From 13-2-20CM-68-14 sp046723355 (GTDB lineage Bacteria > Actinomycetota > Thermoleophilia > Gaiellales > Gaiellaceae): DNA of 29,630 nt. A program made the position numbers and the translations under genes. The DNA is taken from the NCBI GenBank assembly GCA_046723355.1, contig JBKOUJ010000100.1, positions 1-29,630 of the forward strand. Direction: 5' to 3'. Under the pieces are notes generated by a model, which worked only from the letters and a program-made list of their open reading frames with translations, was not told where the DNA came from and searched no databases. Every line of letters begins with the position of its first letter. The stretch's first letter is position 1. Shown piece after piece: positions 1 through 8,082 of this stretch.

Positions 1-479
1 CCGCTCAGGATCACATCCATCGCAAGCGCCTTGCCAACCGCCCGCGTCAGCCGCTGCGTGCCGCCGGCGCCGGGGATGATCCCGAGCGACGTCTCGGGTT
101 GCCCGAACTGCGCGGTCTCCGAGGCGACGATCAGGTCGCAGGACATCGCGAGCTCGCAGCCGCCGCCGAGGCAGAAGCCCGAGACGGCCGCTACGAGCGG
201 GGTCCAGAGACCGCGGATCGCATCCCAGCGCTCGACGCGCCGCTGGTAGTAGAGGTCGATCGCGGACGAGCTGGCGAGCTCGCCGATGTCGGCGCCGGCC
301 GCGAACGCTCGCTCGTTGCCGCCGATCACGATGCAGCGCACCGCCTCGTCGCGGTCGAGCTCGCCGAGCCGCGCGACGAACTCGTCCATCAGCTCGTCCG
401 AGAGCGCGTTCAGCGACCCCGGCCGGTTCAACAGGACGACCGCGATCGGGCCGTCGCGCTCGACGAGGACTAGCGGCAT
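1..479 (-). CDS. Enoyl-CoA hydratase/isomerase, C-terminus cut by window edge
   Basis: The gene reads leftward off the window, and only the first about 159 residues are visible. The protein starts MPLVLVERDGPIAVVLLNRP, a classic crotonase N-terminus. The oxyanion-hole segment with AAGADIGEL follows near residue 60, then GFCLGGGCELAMSCDLIVAS, and then FGQPET with IIPGAGGTQRL, which holds the usual catalytic glutamate region of enoyl-CoA hydratases. The family hydrates trans-2-enoyl-CoA in beta-oxidation and related acyl-CoA pathways in the cytosol. The ATG at 479 is the first start after a strong hairpin that ends the upstream gene. No clear Shine-Dalgarno sequence is seen. Substrate length cannot be told. 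Confidence 0.9.
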   Translation of the reverse strand, partial: MPLVLVERDGPIAVVLLNRPGSLNALSDELMDEFVARLGELDRDEAVRCIVIGGNERAFAAGADIGELASSSAIDLYYQRRVERWDAIRGLWTPLVAAVSGFCLGGGCELAMSCDLIVASETAQFGQPETSLGIIPGAGGTQRLTRAVGKALAMDVILS

Positions 480-498
480 CGGCGGATCTTGCCAAGTG

Positions 499-531
499 CT
501 GCCGGGGGAGGAGCGAGCCCTCCCCCGGCAG
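499..531 (-). terminator. Perfect 13-bp hairpin after the Asp-box protein gene
   Basis: Arms 499-511 and 519-531 are perfect reverse complements (CTGCCGGGGGAGG) around a 7-nt loop. The hairpin begins 7 nt beyond the stop codon of the 539-2071 gene and lies before the start of the next leftward gene. No T-run follows it, so it may be a Rho-independent-like terminator of the GC-only kind common in high-GC actinobacteria, or an mRNA 3' stabiliser. Confidence 0.75.
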
Positions 532-538
532 CCAGTTT

Positions 539-2071
539 CTAAGGCGTCAACGTCGAGTAGAACGCGTCGGTCGGGTTGAACGCCGGGTTGTAATCGAAGG
601 GCGGCGTCGTCTCCCCGTCCCGGGTCACCGCCTGCCCATAGAAGGCCCCGAAGACGTTCCCGATCGTCACCATGCCCTCGTAGTCCCCGACGAAGTAGCC
701 GCGCGCATAGGGGGCCTGCTCTTCGTCGAAGGGCCCTGCGACATGCGTCTCGGCCCAGTTGTCCGGATTCGTACAGCTCCCGTGGCAGTGGACGAACCAG
801 TAATCGGTCGTCAGACCCGGAGCCGACGTGTTGTTGCGGAAGTCGTAGTACGTCACGCCGACCGTGCCGTCCGCCGCGACCTTGACGGTCGCCGTAAACG
901 CCTGCTGGTCGAGCGTCGGAACGTTCGTCGGCGTTTTGTTGATCTTCACGGGGTCGCTCCACGTGAGCCCGCCGTCGGTGGACTGCGAGAAGAAGACCTT
1001 GTCGAGGCCATCGGGAAGGTCGTCGTCCCAGACCGCATAGAGGTTCCCGTTCGCACTGTCGACCGCGAAGTCCGGCAGCTCCCCGCCGCGGATGATCAGG
1101 TTGGGGTGGTCCGGATCGGTCGGGCCGGGGAAGCTCGCGTCGACCGGCGCGATCAGCGTCGCCTTCTTCGACCAGGTGGCACCGAGATCGGTCGAGCGGA
1201 CGTCAGCGACGTACGCCCCACGGATCTCGCGCTTGTGATTCGCGAAGACGACGAAGCCGTCGACGAGCGTCCGGTCCGGAAGGACGTTGATGATGCTGCC
1301 GATCGTCCCCGCCTGCGTGCCCGGGTTGTAGAGGACGCGCCCCGGCTCCCAGGTCGCGCCGCCATCCGTCGAGCGGGAGAAGAACGCCTGCTGCACATAT
1401 GACGCCGCGTGGAAGCGGCCCAAGTCCGAGGGCGGGAAGCCCGGCGGCGACACGAAGCGATCCCATGCCGCGTAGACGTAGTTCGAGTCGAACGGGTCGG
1501 CAGTGATCGACTGCTTGTCGAGCCCGTTCGTATTGTCGGCGGCGATCGTGATGGGCGCGCCCCACGACTCCCCACCGTTCGTCGACTTGTTGACGAGGAT
1601 CGCATTCGCCGGTGACGGGATTCCGGGCTCGTTGAAGCTCAACGAGATCGAGTAGAGGTCACCATTCGGGGCGAACGAGACCCACGGATCGGACGCGCGG
1701 GCGTAGTTGAGGTTGCCCGAGCACGCGGATATATCCGGGATCACCACGGGATGCCAGGTGGTGCCCCCGTCCTTCGTCCAGCTCGCGACGAGGCCGCGCG
1801 CGCCGCCGTCGTTCCAGCGATCCTGCTGGTAGGCGCCGACAATGTTGGCCGAGTTCGTCGGGTTGACGTCCGAACGCATCTCTGGCTCGGAGTTCGGATA
1901 CAGGATGCTGCCGCCCGCCTCCTGTGTGGCCCTGCTGTCGACCGTGCAGCCCGAGAACGGGCTCGGCCCGGAGGCCGTGGCGGTCGACGTGAGTGTGTAG
2001 GGGCCGGCGGACGCGGTGCTCGCTAGCACGAGCGCCGCGATGCCGGCGGTGGCAAGGGTCGAAAGACGCAT
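539..2071 (-). CDS. Secreted Asp-box (BNR/sialidase-fold) repeat protein
   Basis: This 510-residue protein has a signal peptide (about residues 1-22, MRLSTLATAGIAALVLASTA then SAG), so it is predicted to be exported. The body carries at least five Asp boxes of the S/T-x-D-x-G-x-T-W type, for example WTKDGGTTW, KSTNGGESW, RSTDGGATW, RSTDLGATW and QSTDGGLTW, spread over residues about 98-370. These mark the turns of a six-bladed beta-propeller as in sialidases and related exo-acting or binding proteins. The sialidase arginine triad is not obvious, so enzymatic activity is not claimed. A strong purine-rich Shine-Dalgarno sequence (AAGGGGGG) lies 5 nt before the ATG. Two more proteins of this general type lie at the right end of the window. 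Confidence 0.85.
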   Translation of the reverse strand: MRLSTLATAGIAALVLASTASAGPYTLTSTATASGPSPFSGCTVDSRATQEAGGSILYPNSEPEMRSDVNPTNSANIVGAYQQDRWNDGGARGLVASWTKDGGTTWHPVVIPDISACSGNLNYARASDPWVSFAPNGDLYSISLSFNEPGIPSPANAILVNKSTNGGESWGAPITIAADNTNGLDKQSITADPFDSNYVYAAWDRFVSPPGFPPSDLGRFHAASYVQQAFFSRSTDGGATWEPGRVLYNPGTQAGTIGSIINVLPDRTLVDGFVVFANHKREIRGAYVADVRSTDLGATWSKKATLIAPVDASFPGPTDPDHPNLIIRGGELPDFAVDSANGNLYAVWDDDLPDGLDKVFFSQSTDGGLTWSDPVKINKTPTNVPTLDQQAFTATVKVAADGTVGVTYYDFRNNTSAPGLTTDYWFVHCHGSCTNPDNWAETHVAGPFDEEQAPYARGYFVGDYEGMVTIGNVFGAFYGQAVTRDGETTPPFDYNPAFNPTDAFYSTLTP

Positions 2072-2101
2072 CGTTTCCCCCCTTCTCGAGTGAGCGCGAC
2101 T

Positions 2102-2908
2102 CTATCGATCGAGGAAGCCGCGAACAGCGTCCTTCGCCTCGTCTCCAAGCATCGACATCGCCAGCCAGTCGCGGGCGTGGCCGACGGTCTCGTGCCACGC
2201 GATGTCCCGCCACCAGTTCAGCTGCTGCTTGGTGTAGCGAAGCGTTTGCGGCAGCTTCACCGCAAGCCGTTCGACGTAGTAGTCGACGACAGAGTCGAGC
2301 TCCGCCTCCGGCACCGCGCGGTTGACGAGCCCCCACTCCTCGGCCTGCCGGGCCGGGATCTCGTCGCAGAGAAGCAGGATCTCTCGTGCACGTCGGTCGC
2401 CGACGAAGATCGGCAGCCACTGCGTCGCGCCGCCGGCCGGGACGGACCCGTGCTCCGGTCCAACGTGCCGGATGAAGGCGTCCTCGACCATCACCGCCAA
2501 GTCGCAGGCCATCTGCAGCTCGTTGCCGCCGCCGACAGCGATCCCCTGGACGCGCGCGACGGTCGGCTTGCCGAGCTCGCGCAGCCGGTCGTGCATGTCC
2601 TTGAAGGCGCCGAACCACTTCCAGTACTCGCGCGGGTTGTCGAGCAGGTCGGCGCCCCACGACTTGAGGTCGGCCCCGACGCAGAAGGCGCGGCCCGTGC
2701 CGGTGATGACGACGACGCGGATCTCGTCATCCCAGCTCGCGTCTTCGCAGGCGCGCGCGATCTCGCGCAGCATGCGGAAATCGAACGCGTTCAACACCTC
2801 GGGCCGGTGCAGCCTGATCGTCGCGCGCGGCGGCGTCTTCTCGTAGACGATTCGCTCGAAACCGAGCTCCTCGGGCGAGACAGGCGTCGGCGCGTCCGGC
2901 TCGGTCAC
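2102..2908 (-). CDS. Enoyl-CoA hydratase/isomerase family protein
   Basis: A 268-residue complete crotonase-fold protein. Oxyanion-hole elements are visible at about residues 80-86 (FCVGADL) and 120-130 (GIAVGGGNELQMACDL). The active-site loop reads GPEHGSVPAGGATQWLP rather than the common FGxPEvxLG form. That loop somewhat recalls ring-opening hydrolases of the 6-oxocyclohexene-carbonyl-CoA type, but the protein is about 100 residues shorter than those, so the substrate is left open. The GTG start at 2908 is chosen because a TAGTCT box sits exactly 7 nt upstream, shared head-to-head with the DMT exporter promoter. The 30-bp gap to the Asp-box gene downstream could allow co-transcription, but that gene has its own strong ribosome site. 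Confidence 0.88.
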   Translation of the reverse strand: MTEPDAPTPVSPEELGFERIVYEKTPPRATIRLHRPEVLNAFDFRMLREIARACEDASWDDEIRVVVITGTGRAFCVGADLKSWGADLLDNPREYWKWFGAFKDMHDRLRELGKPTVARVQGIAVGGGNELQMACDLAVMVEDAFIRHVGPEHGSVPAGGATQWLPIFVGDRRAREILLLCDEIPARQAEEWGLVNRAVPEAELDSVVDYYVERLAVKLPQTLRYTKQQLNWWRDIAWHETVGHARDWLAMSMLGDEAKDAVRGFLDR

Positions 2909-2915
2909 GGGCGCG

Positions 2916-2928
2916 AGACTAATAGCAT
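2916..2928. promoter_or_regulatory. Back-to-back -10 boxes for the divergent genes starting at 2908 and 2936
   Basis: On the minus strand TAGTCT (2921-2916) is followed by 7 nt and GTG. On the plus strand TAGCAT (2923-2928) is followed by 7 nt and GTG. One base separates the two hexamers. Both fit TANNNT -10 elements of leaderless transcripts. RNA polymerase could not occupy both at once, so the two genes should compete. No -35 was assigned; it would lie inside the opposite coding region. Confidence 0.55.
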
Positions 2929-2935
2929 CGCCGGC

Positions 2936-3385
2936 GTGTCGGGAGGGAACGCGCTGGCGGTGACGTTCAGCCTGGTCGCCGGTGTCGCCGGCACGGTGCA
3001 GATCGCCGTGATGGGTCGGCTGGGCGACCGGATCGGGGTCGTCGCCGCGTTTGCGTTCGCGGCGGTGGTCGCGGCCGGGGTCGGCGTCGCGGTGCTGCTC
3101 GTCGCGCGGCGGTCGCTGGTCGGCTTCGCAGACGCTGTCGAGCAGCCGGCGTGGATGTGGATCGGCGGGCTGATGGGCGCGATCGTCGTCCTCACGATTA
3201 CCTACGCGGGCCCGCGGATCGGGCCGACGGCAACGGTCGCGGTCTTCCTCGTCGGCCAGTTCGCTGCGGCGATCATCGTCGACCAGTACGGCCTGTTCGG
3301 GCTCGACCGGATCGCGATCGGCTGGCCGAGGCTTGTCGGGCTGGCGCTGCTAGCGGCGGGAACAGCGCTCGTTCTAAGGCGCTAG
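2936..3385 (+). CDS. Small DMT-superfamily transporter, DUF606/YdcZ type
   Basis: A 149-residue hydrophobic protein with four to five predicted membrane helices. It has the family pattern of an N-terminal helix ending near QIAVMGRLGDRIG, a central helix pair, PAWMWIGGLMGAI, a YAGPRIGPT segment and a C-terminal VGQFAAAIIVDQYGLFGLD followed by a last helix. These features match the short DUF606 (YdcZ-like) branch of the drug/metabolite transporter superfamily, which acts as paired small subunits or dimers; the substrate is unknown. The reading frame is open far upstream, but the GTG at 2936 is preferred because of a TAGCAT box 7 nt before it and because the family starts there. It ends in a 4-bp tail-to-tail overlap with the EthD gene. 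Confidence 0.85.
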   Translation: MSGGNALAVTFSLVAGVAGTVQIAVMGRLGDRIGVVAAFAFAAVVAAGVGVAVLLVARRSLVGFADAVEQPAWMWIGGLMGAIVVLTITYAGPRIGPTATVAVFLVGQFAAAIIVDQYGLFGLDRIAIGWPRLVGLALLAAGTALVLRR

Positions 3386-3657
3386 TCGACCTCGGCGAAG
3401 TAGACGCGGAACGGAACGCCCAGCCCCCGCGCGTCCTCCGCCCCACGCATCAGCCCGTCCTGCGCGGCCTTCCAGCTCTCGCGATCCGGGAACTCGTACT
3501 CGAAGTAGTAGGCGACGTCCGACTCACCCTGCGGCGTGCCCAGGACGCGGCCGTGGCGGATCGTCGCAGAGGGCACCTCGCGGCGGTTGAGCTCGACGTG
3601 CTCGGCGTACCGCTCCGGATCGGGTGCCTCGGAGTAGAGGACGAAGACGCGGATCAC
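3382..3657 (-). CDS. EthD-like dimeric alpha/beta barrel protein
   Basis: A 91-residue protein beginning with a beta-strand (MIRVFVLY) followed by a D/P-rich segment and HVELNRREVPS. It then has the central GxxDVAYYFEYEFPDRESWKAA pattern (split strand and helix), and ends with GVPFRVYFAEVD. This is the EthD/ferredoxin-like dimeric barrel family, named from ethyl tert-butyl ether degradation, where it assists a P450. Most members have no known substrate. The start is GTG at 3657 with TAGGCT 8 nt upstream. Confidence 0.75.
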   Translation of the reverse strand: MIRVFVLYSEAPDPERYAEHVELNRREVPSATIRHGRVLGTPQGESDVAYYFEYEFPDRESWKAAQDGLMRGAEDARGLGVPFRVYFAEVD

Positions 3658-3665
3658 GAGGTGGG

Positions 3666-3671
3666 AGCCTA
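3666..3671 (-). promoter_or_regulatory. Putative -10 box of the EthD-like gene
   Basis: TAGGCT on the minus strand, 8 nt before the GTG start at 3657. It fits the leaderless TANNNT-N6-8-GTG arrangement seen repeatedly in this window. Confidence 0.5.
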
Positions 3672-3703
3672 ATGGGATGGGCTAGCGGGTAGCGCGCGTT
3701 GTC

Positions 3704-4666
3704 ATGCAAGTGAGTCACAAGGCGACGGTCTGGATCGGCCTCTGGACGGTCTACATCGTCTGGGGCTCGACGTACCTCGGCATCGAGCTCGCGGGCGAGA
3801 CGATCCCGGGCGTCTTCGGCGCCGGGGTGCGCTTCACGATCGTCGGGTTGGTGATGTTCGGCATCGTCGTCTGGAGGCGGGGCCGGCGGGCGCTGAGGAT
3901 CGGACGTGCTGAGTTGGCGGCGGCCGCGCTCGTCGGGCTGCTCTTGCCCGGCGCCAACTCGATCCTCTTCGTCACCGAGCAGAAGGTCCCGATCGGCTTG
4001 ACCTCGCTGATCATCGCCTCGGTGCCACTCTGGGTCCTGCTATTGCGGCTGTCGGTCGGCGAGCGGCCGGACCGCGTCGCCTCGCTCGGACTGCTGGTCG
4101 GCTTCGCCGGGATCATCGTGCTTGTCCGGCCCGGCGCCAGCTCGGGGCCGCTCGGCTACCTACTGCTGACGGTCCTCGCCGCGGTCGCCTGGGCGCTCGG
4201 CTCCTTCCTCTCGCCGCGCATTCCCGTTCCGCGGGACGCCCTCGTAGCGACCGGCTACGAGACGCTCACCGGTGGGGTCGTGCTGCTCGCGATCGGCCTG
4301 GCGACCACGTCGCCCTCGGACCTGGACCCATCGACGTGGTCGGCCCGCTCGATTTTCGGGCTCGTCTACCTGATCCTCGTCGGCTCCGTCGTCGGCTACA
4401 CGGCCTACGCCTGGCTCCTCGCGAACGCGCCTCTCGGACAGGTCTCGACCTACGCCTACGTGAACCCGGTCGTCGCGATCGCGCTCGGCGTGGTCGTGCT
4501 CGACGAGAAGCTGACGCTCCGGGTCGTCCTCGGGGCTCTGCTGATCCTCGCTGCCGTCGCTATCGTCGTCAGGCGCGAGTCGGCGGTCGATCTAGAGACC
4601 GGCGAGGTCGTCGGGGCGGACGGGGACGCGCGTGAGCTCGCGGCCGCAGGCGGCCCGGAGCGCTGA
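3704..4666 (+). CDS. EamA-family (DMT superfamily) exporter
   Basis: A 320-residue protein with about ten hydrophobic helices arranged as two EamA repeats. Helix 1 carries VYIVWGSTYLGIELA, the signature of the RhaT/YedA-type EamA group. The second repeat begins about residue 150 (LGYLLLTVLAAVAWALGSFL) and ends with YAYVNPVVAIALGVVVLDE, which is strongly conserved in the family. Members export amino acids, metabolites or drugs from the cytosol, but the substrate cannot be read from sequence. The last about 25 residues, after the final helix, are polar and are encoded in DNA that overlaps the 3' end of the opposite xanthine dehydrogenase gene by 75 bp. No good Shine-Dalgarno sequence precedes the ATG. 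Confidence 0.88.
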   Translation: MQVSHKATVWIGLWTVYIVWGSTYLGIELAGETIPGVFGAGVRFTIVGLVMFGIVVWRRGRRALRIGRAELAAAALVGLLLPGANSILFVTEQKVPIGLTSLIIASVPLWVLLLRLSVGERPDRVASLGLLVGFAGIIVLVRPGASSGPLGYLLLTVLAAVAWALGSFLSPRIPVPRDALVATGYETLTGGVVLLAIGLATTSPSDLDPSTWSARSIFGLVYLILVGSVVGYTAYAWLLANAPLGQVSTYAYVNPVVAIALGVVVLDEKLTLRVVLGALLILAAVAIVVRRESAVDLETGEVVGADGDARELAAAGGPER

Positions 4667-6835
4667 CACGACCGCAGCCGTCGAGACGACCGTCGGCGGC
4701 TCGCCGACGCCCTTGACGCCGTACGGCGCGTCCGGCTCGGGCTCCTCCACGAGCACGGCATCCACCGGAGGCATGTCCAGCGTCGTCGGGATCAGGTAGT
4801 CGGTGAAGCTCGCGTTCGTGATCAAGCCGTCACGGGTCTGGATCTCCTCCATGAGCGCGAGTCCGAGACCCTGCGCCGTGCCTCCTTCGATCTGCCCGTA
4901 GACGGCCTGCGGGTTGACGGCCTTGCCGACGTCCTGGGCGGTGCCGACCCACACGACGCGCGTGAGGCCGAGTTCCACGTCCACCTCGGCGACAACGCGC
5001 ATCGCTGCGCAGATGTAGGCGACGTGGGCGCCGCTCGCACCGGTCACCTGGCCGGTCTCGGGATCGAGCGGAACGGTCGGGCGGTGGTGGTATGTGCGCT
5101 CGACGTCGATCGTCTCGCCCGGCGCCAGGCCGCCACGCCGTGCGAGCTCCTCCTTCGCCGCCCGGCAGGCGAGCTGGACGGCCCCGGCCGCCATCCAGGT
5201 CATCCGCGAGGCAGAGGCCGAGCCGGCCGAGCCGACCGAGCTCGTCGTGGCCGAGCCCAGCACCACGTCGTCGAGCTCGAGCTCTGTGCGGGCGGTCTGA
5301 AGGATCACGCTGACGACGCCCTGGCCGACCTCGGCGGCGGCGCAGTCCACCTCTGCGGCGGGCCCGTCCTGCGTGCCGGTCACCCTGACGCGCGCGGCCG
5401 TGGAATCGTCGAAGCCCTCCGAGTAGCAGACGTTCTTGAAGCCGACCGCGAAACCGACGCCGCGCTTGACGCCTTGGCCCCGGGTCGTGTTCCCGGAGCC
5501 GCCCGGCAGGCGCAGCGGGTCGCGCGGCAGCTCCTCCGGCTCGGGGATCGGCAGTTCGGCGGCGCGGCGGATCACCTCCGCCGCCGGAAACGAGCCCGTG
5601 ATCTTCTGGCCGGTCGGAAGCGAGCCGCCGGGCCCGAGGGCGTTGAGGAGGCGGAGCTCGACCGGGTCGATCCCGAGCCCGGCGGCGAGCTTGTCCATCT
5701 GGGCCTCGTGCGCGAAGCAGCTCTGGACGGCGCCGAACCCGCGCATCGCGCCGCACGGCGGGTTGTTCGTGTACACGCAGGTGCACTCGATCAGCGCGTT
5801 CTCGACCGCGTACGGCCCGCACGCGAACGAGGAGGCGTTCGCCGTGACCGCGGCCGAGCTGGAAGCGTAGGCTCCGCCGTCGAGCAGGATCCTGGCGCGT
5901 ACGTTGACGAGCTTGCCGTCGCGGTTCGCCCGGTGCTCCATCCAGATCTTCGCCGGGTGGCGGTGGATGTGGCCGACGAAGGACTCCTCGCGGTTGTAGA
6001 CCATCTTCACCGGCCGGTTCGTGTGCAGGGCGAGCATCGACGCATGGATCTGCATCGAGAGGTCCTCGCGGCCGCCGAACGCCCCGCCGACGCCGGCGAG
6101 GTGGATCCGCACCTGCTCGGGCTCGAGGCCCAGGCACGGCGCGACCTGGTCGCGGTCGACGTGCAGCCATTGCGTCGCGACGTAGACGTCCACGCCGCCT
6201 TCGCCGTCGGGGATCGCGAGGCCGGACTCGGGCCCCAGGAACGCCTGATCCTGGATGCCGAGCTCATAGACGCCCGAGACGGAGACCTCGGCCCCCGCAT
6301 CCGGGTCGCCGTGGCGGATCACGATCGTCCGCACGACGTTCGGGCGGCGGTCGTCGCGGAAGCCGTGGCCTCCGGTCGGCCGGCCGTCGTGAATCGGCTC
6401 CTGCTCGGTCGCACGCTCGGGGTCGATCACGGGCTCGAGCGGCTCGTAGGCGACCTTGATGCGCTCAGCGGCGCGGCGCGCCTGCTCCGGATGCTCGGCG
6501 GCGACGATCGCGACCGGCTCGCCGAAGTAGCGGACGCGATCGATCGCGAGCACCGGCTGGTCGGGAAACTCGAGGCCGTACGTCTTGGCGCCGGGGACGT
6601 CGGCGTGTGTGAGGACCGCGTGCACGCCCGGCATCGAGACCGCCTCGGAGATGTCGATCTCGAGGATGCGCGCGTGCGCGTGCGGGCTTCGCAGCGTCTG
6701 GCCCCAGAGCATCCCGGCGGCGAAGAGGTCGCTCGAGTACGCGAACTCGCCGGTCGCCTTCGGGATCGCGTCGACGCGCTGGACGCTCTCGCCGACGCGC
6801 CCGTGCTGGAGCTTGCGTCGAGTGGTCGTGCTCAC
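4592..6835 (-). CDS. pucD: Xanthine dehydrogenase, molybdopterin-binding subunit (PucD type)
   Basis: This 747-residue protein matches the length of the separate molybdenum subunit (PucD) of three-subunit xanthine dehydrogenases. Such enzymes oxidise hypoxanthine to xanthine and xanthine to urate. The N-terminal a/b-hammerhead domain includes GEFAYSSDLFAAGMLWG (from residue 29). The MoCo-binding part carries GVGGAFGGRE (247-257), NREES (281-285, with the substrate-binding glutamate), CGAMRGFGA with Arg365, EVGQG and GVGE with Glu712, the likely catalytic base. It is first in function but last in transcription of a tight operon: its start overlaps the stop of the 2Fe-2S subunit by 4 bp. Assignment to purine rather than CO or aldehyde substrates rests on PucD-like residues and the purine genes next door. 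Confidence 0.9.
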   Translation of the reverse strand: MSTTTRRKLQHGRVGESVQRVDAIPKATGEFAYSSDLFAAGMLWGQTLRSPHAHARILEIDISEAVSMPGVHAVLTHADVPGAKTYGLEFPDQPVLAIDRVRYFGEPVAIVAAEHPEQARRAAERIKVAYEPLEPVIDPERATEQEPIHDGRPTGGHGFRDDRRPNVVRTIVIRHGDPDAGAEVSVSGVYELGIQDQAFLGPESGLAIPDGEGGVDVYVATQWLHVDRDQVAPCLGLEPEQVRIHLAGVGGAFGGREDLSMQIHASMLALHTNRPVKMVYNREESFVGHIHRHPAKIWMEHRANRDGKLVNVRARILLDGGAYASSSAAVTANASSFACGPYAVENALIECTCVYTNNPPCGAMRGFGAVQSCFAHEAQMDKLAAGLGIDPVELRLLNALGPGGSLPTGQKITGSFPAAEVIRRAAELPIPEPEELPRDPLRLPGGSGNTTRGQGVKRGVGFAVGFKNVCYSEGFDDSTAARVRVTGTQDGPAAEVDCAAAEVGQGVVSVILQTARTELELDDVVLGSATTSSVGSAGSASASRMTWMAAGAVQLACRAAKEELARRGGLAPGETIDVERTYHHRPTVPLDPETGQVTGASGAHVAYICAAMRVVAEVDVELGLTRVVWVGTAQDVGKAVNPQAVYGQIEGGTAQGLGLALMEEIQTRDGLITNASFTDYLIPTTLDMPPVDAVLVEEPEPDAPYGVKGVGEPPTVVSTAAVVSALRAACGRELTRVPVRPDDLAGL

Positions 6836-7287
6836 GTTCCGGCCGCCAGCCTGACGGCGTCGAAGATCTTCGCGTAGCCGGTGCAGCGGCAGAGGTTCCC
6901 CGACAGCGCCTCGCGGATCTCGTCGTCATTTGGGCTCGAGTTCCGGGCGAGCAGATCGGCCGTTGCGACGATGAAGCCCGGTGTACAGAAGCCGCACTGC
7001 ACGGCGCCGGTCTCCGCAAAGGCCGCCTGGACCGGGTGCAGCTCGCCGCCCCGGCCCAGCCCTTCGACGGTGACGACCTCGTGGCCGTCCGCCTGCGCCG
7101 CCAGGACGAGGCAGGCGCAGACCAGCTTCCCGTCGAGGAGAACCGAGCAGGAGCCGCATTCGCCCTGCTCGCACGCGTTCTTCGAGCCCGGCAGACCGAG
7201 CCGCTCCCGGAGCACGTAGAGGAGGCTCTCGCCGGCCCAGACGTCCGCCTCGCGCCGCTCGCCGTTGACGGTCAGCTCGAGCCTCAT
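6832..7287 (-). CDS. pucE: Xanthine dehydrogenase, 2Fe-2S subunit
   Basis: A 151-residue ferredoxin-like subunit that passes electrons from the molybdenum centre to FAD. The first cluster ligands are Cys39, Cys44, Cys47 and Cys59 (CEQGECGSC and the following VCAC). The second set is Cys98 and Cys101 (QCGFC) plus Cys133 and Cys135 (CRCTGY), the standard two-cluster arrangement of the xanthine oxidase family. Gln97 is the residue that touches the pterin in relatives. Both ends overlap neighbouring subunit genes by 4 bp (ATGA type), showing translational coupling in the order FAD, Fe-S, Mo. Confidence 0.93.
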   Translation of the reverse strand: MRLELTVNGERREADVWAGESLLYVLRERLGLPGSKNACEQGECGSCSVLLDGKLVCACLVLAAQADGHEVVTVEGLGRGGELHPVQAAFAETGAVQCGFCTPGFIVATADLLARNSSPNDDEIREALSGNLCRCTGYAKIFDAVRLAAGT

Positions 7288-8075
7288 GCGAGGCAGCGCT
7301 CCAGGGCCCGGCCGGTCAGAACGCGGAGCGCGTGGCGGCGGTAGGCGGCGCTGCCGCGCACGTCGTCGATCGGGCTGGCGGCCCCAGCGACTGTCTCGGC
7401 GAACTCGTCGCGCTCAGCGAGCGGCGCCGTCACGAGCCCCGGCACCGGCCCGGCCGAGCCGAACGCCGCGCGCACCTCGTCACGCTCACGGTCGACGGTC
7501 AGGGCCAGCGAGACGACCGAGATGACCATCGCGTTGCGCGGCCCGATTTTCATGAACGTCTGCTGTTGCGCGTCCGCACGCACACGGACGCCCGTGATCA
7601 GCTCGTCCTCGGCGAGCGCGTTGCGCTTCGGGCCGGTCAGGAACTCCACCAGCGGGAGCGTGCGCTCGCCGCGAACGCTCGCCACCTCTACGACCGCGTC
7701 GCCGATCAGCAGCGGCGGCAGCGCGTCTCCAGCGGGCGAGGCGGTGCCCAGGTTGCCTCCGATCGTCCCTCGGTTGCGGATCTGCGGCCCGCCGATCGTC
7801 CGCGCCGCCTCGGCGAGGGCCGGCAGCGCCTCGGCAAGCGGCGGCTCCATCGCCTCGGTGTAGGTAAGGCCGGCGCCGAGCCGGACGGAACCGTTGTCGC
7901 GCGACCAAGCGCCGAGCTCCAAGACCTCGTTCAGATTGAGCAGAACCGCCGGCCGCGCGCGGTCGAAGTTGAGCTCCACCATCACGTCCGTGCCGCCCTG
8001 GATGGGCGTCGCGTCGGGGCGCTCCGCCTTCAGGCGCACGGCTTCGTCGAGGCTGCGCGGGATCAGCACGTCCAC
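7284..8075 (-). CDS. pucC: Xanthine dehydrogenase, FAD-binding subunit
   Basis: A 263-residue FAD subunit. The N-terminal PIQGGTDVMV and the central TIGGNLGTASPAGD are the two FAD-pyrophosphate loops of the CO dehydrogenase/xanthine dehydrogenase medium subunit, and RNRGTIGGN is the family signature. The C-terminal part forms the usual CO-dehydrogenase-flavoprotein C domain. It transfers electrons from the Fe-S subunit to NAD or another acceptor. It is the first gene of the leftward operon. The GTG start at 8075 is supported by TACGCT 7 nt upstream, inside a 38-bp gap shared with the divergent adenine deaminase. Confidence 0.92.
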   Translation of the reverse strand: MDVLIPRSLDEAVRLKAERPDATPIQGGTDVMVELNFDRARPAVLLNLNEVLELGAWSRDNGSVRLGAGLTYTEAMEPPLAEALPALAEAARTIGGPQIRNRGTIGGNLGTASPAGDALPPLLIGDAVVEVASVRGERTLPLVEFLTGPKRNALAEDELITGVRVRADAQQQTFMKIGPRNAMVISVVSLALTVDRERDEVRAAFGSAGPVPGLVTAPLAERDEFAETVAGAASPIDDVRGSAAYRRHALRVLTGRALERCLA

Positions 8076-8082
8076 GCGGGCA

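Noticed and set aside
2090..2935. Long upstream extension of the DMT transporter frame
   Set aside because: It is antisense to the crotonase gene and shows no membrane or family features; the GTG at 2936 with its -10 box fits the family.
5024..6877. Very long open frame antisense to the xanthine dehydrogenase gene
   Set aside because: A high-GC shadow frame: arginine-, alanine- and aspartate-rich without domains, while the opposite strand encodes a full PucD.
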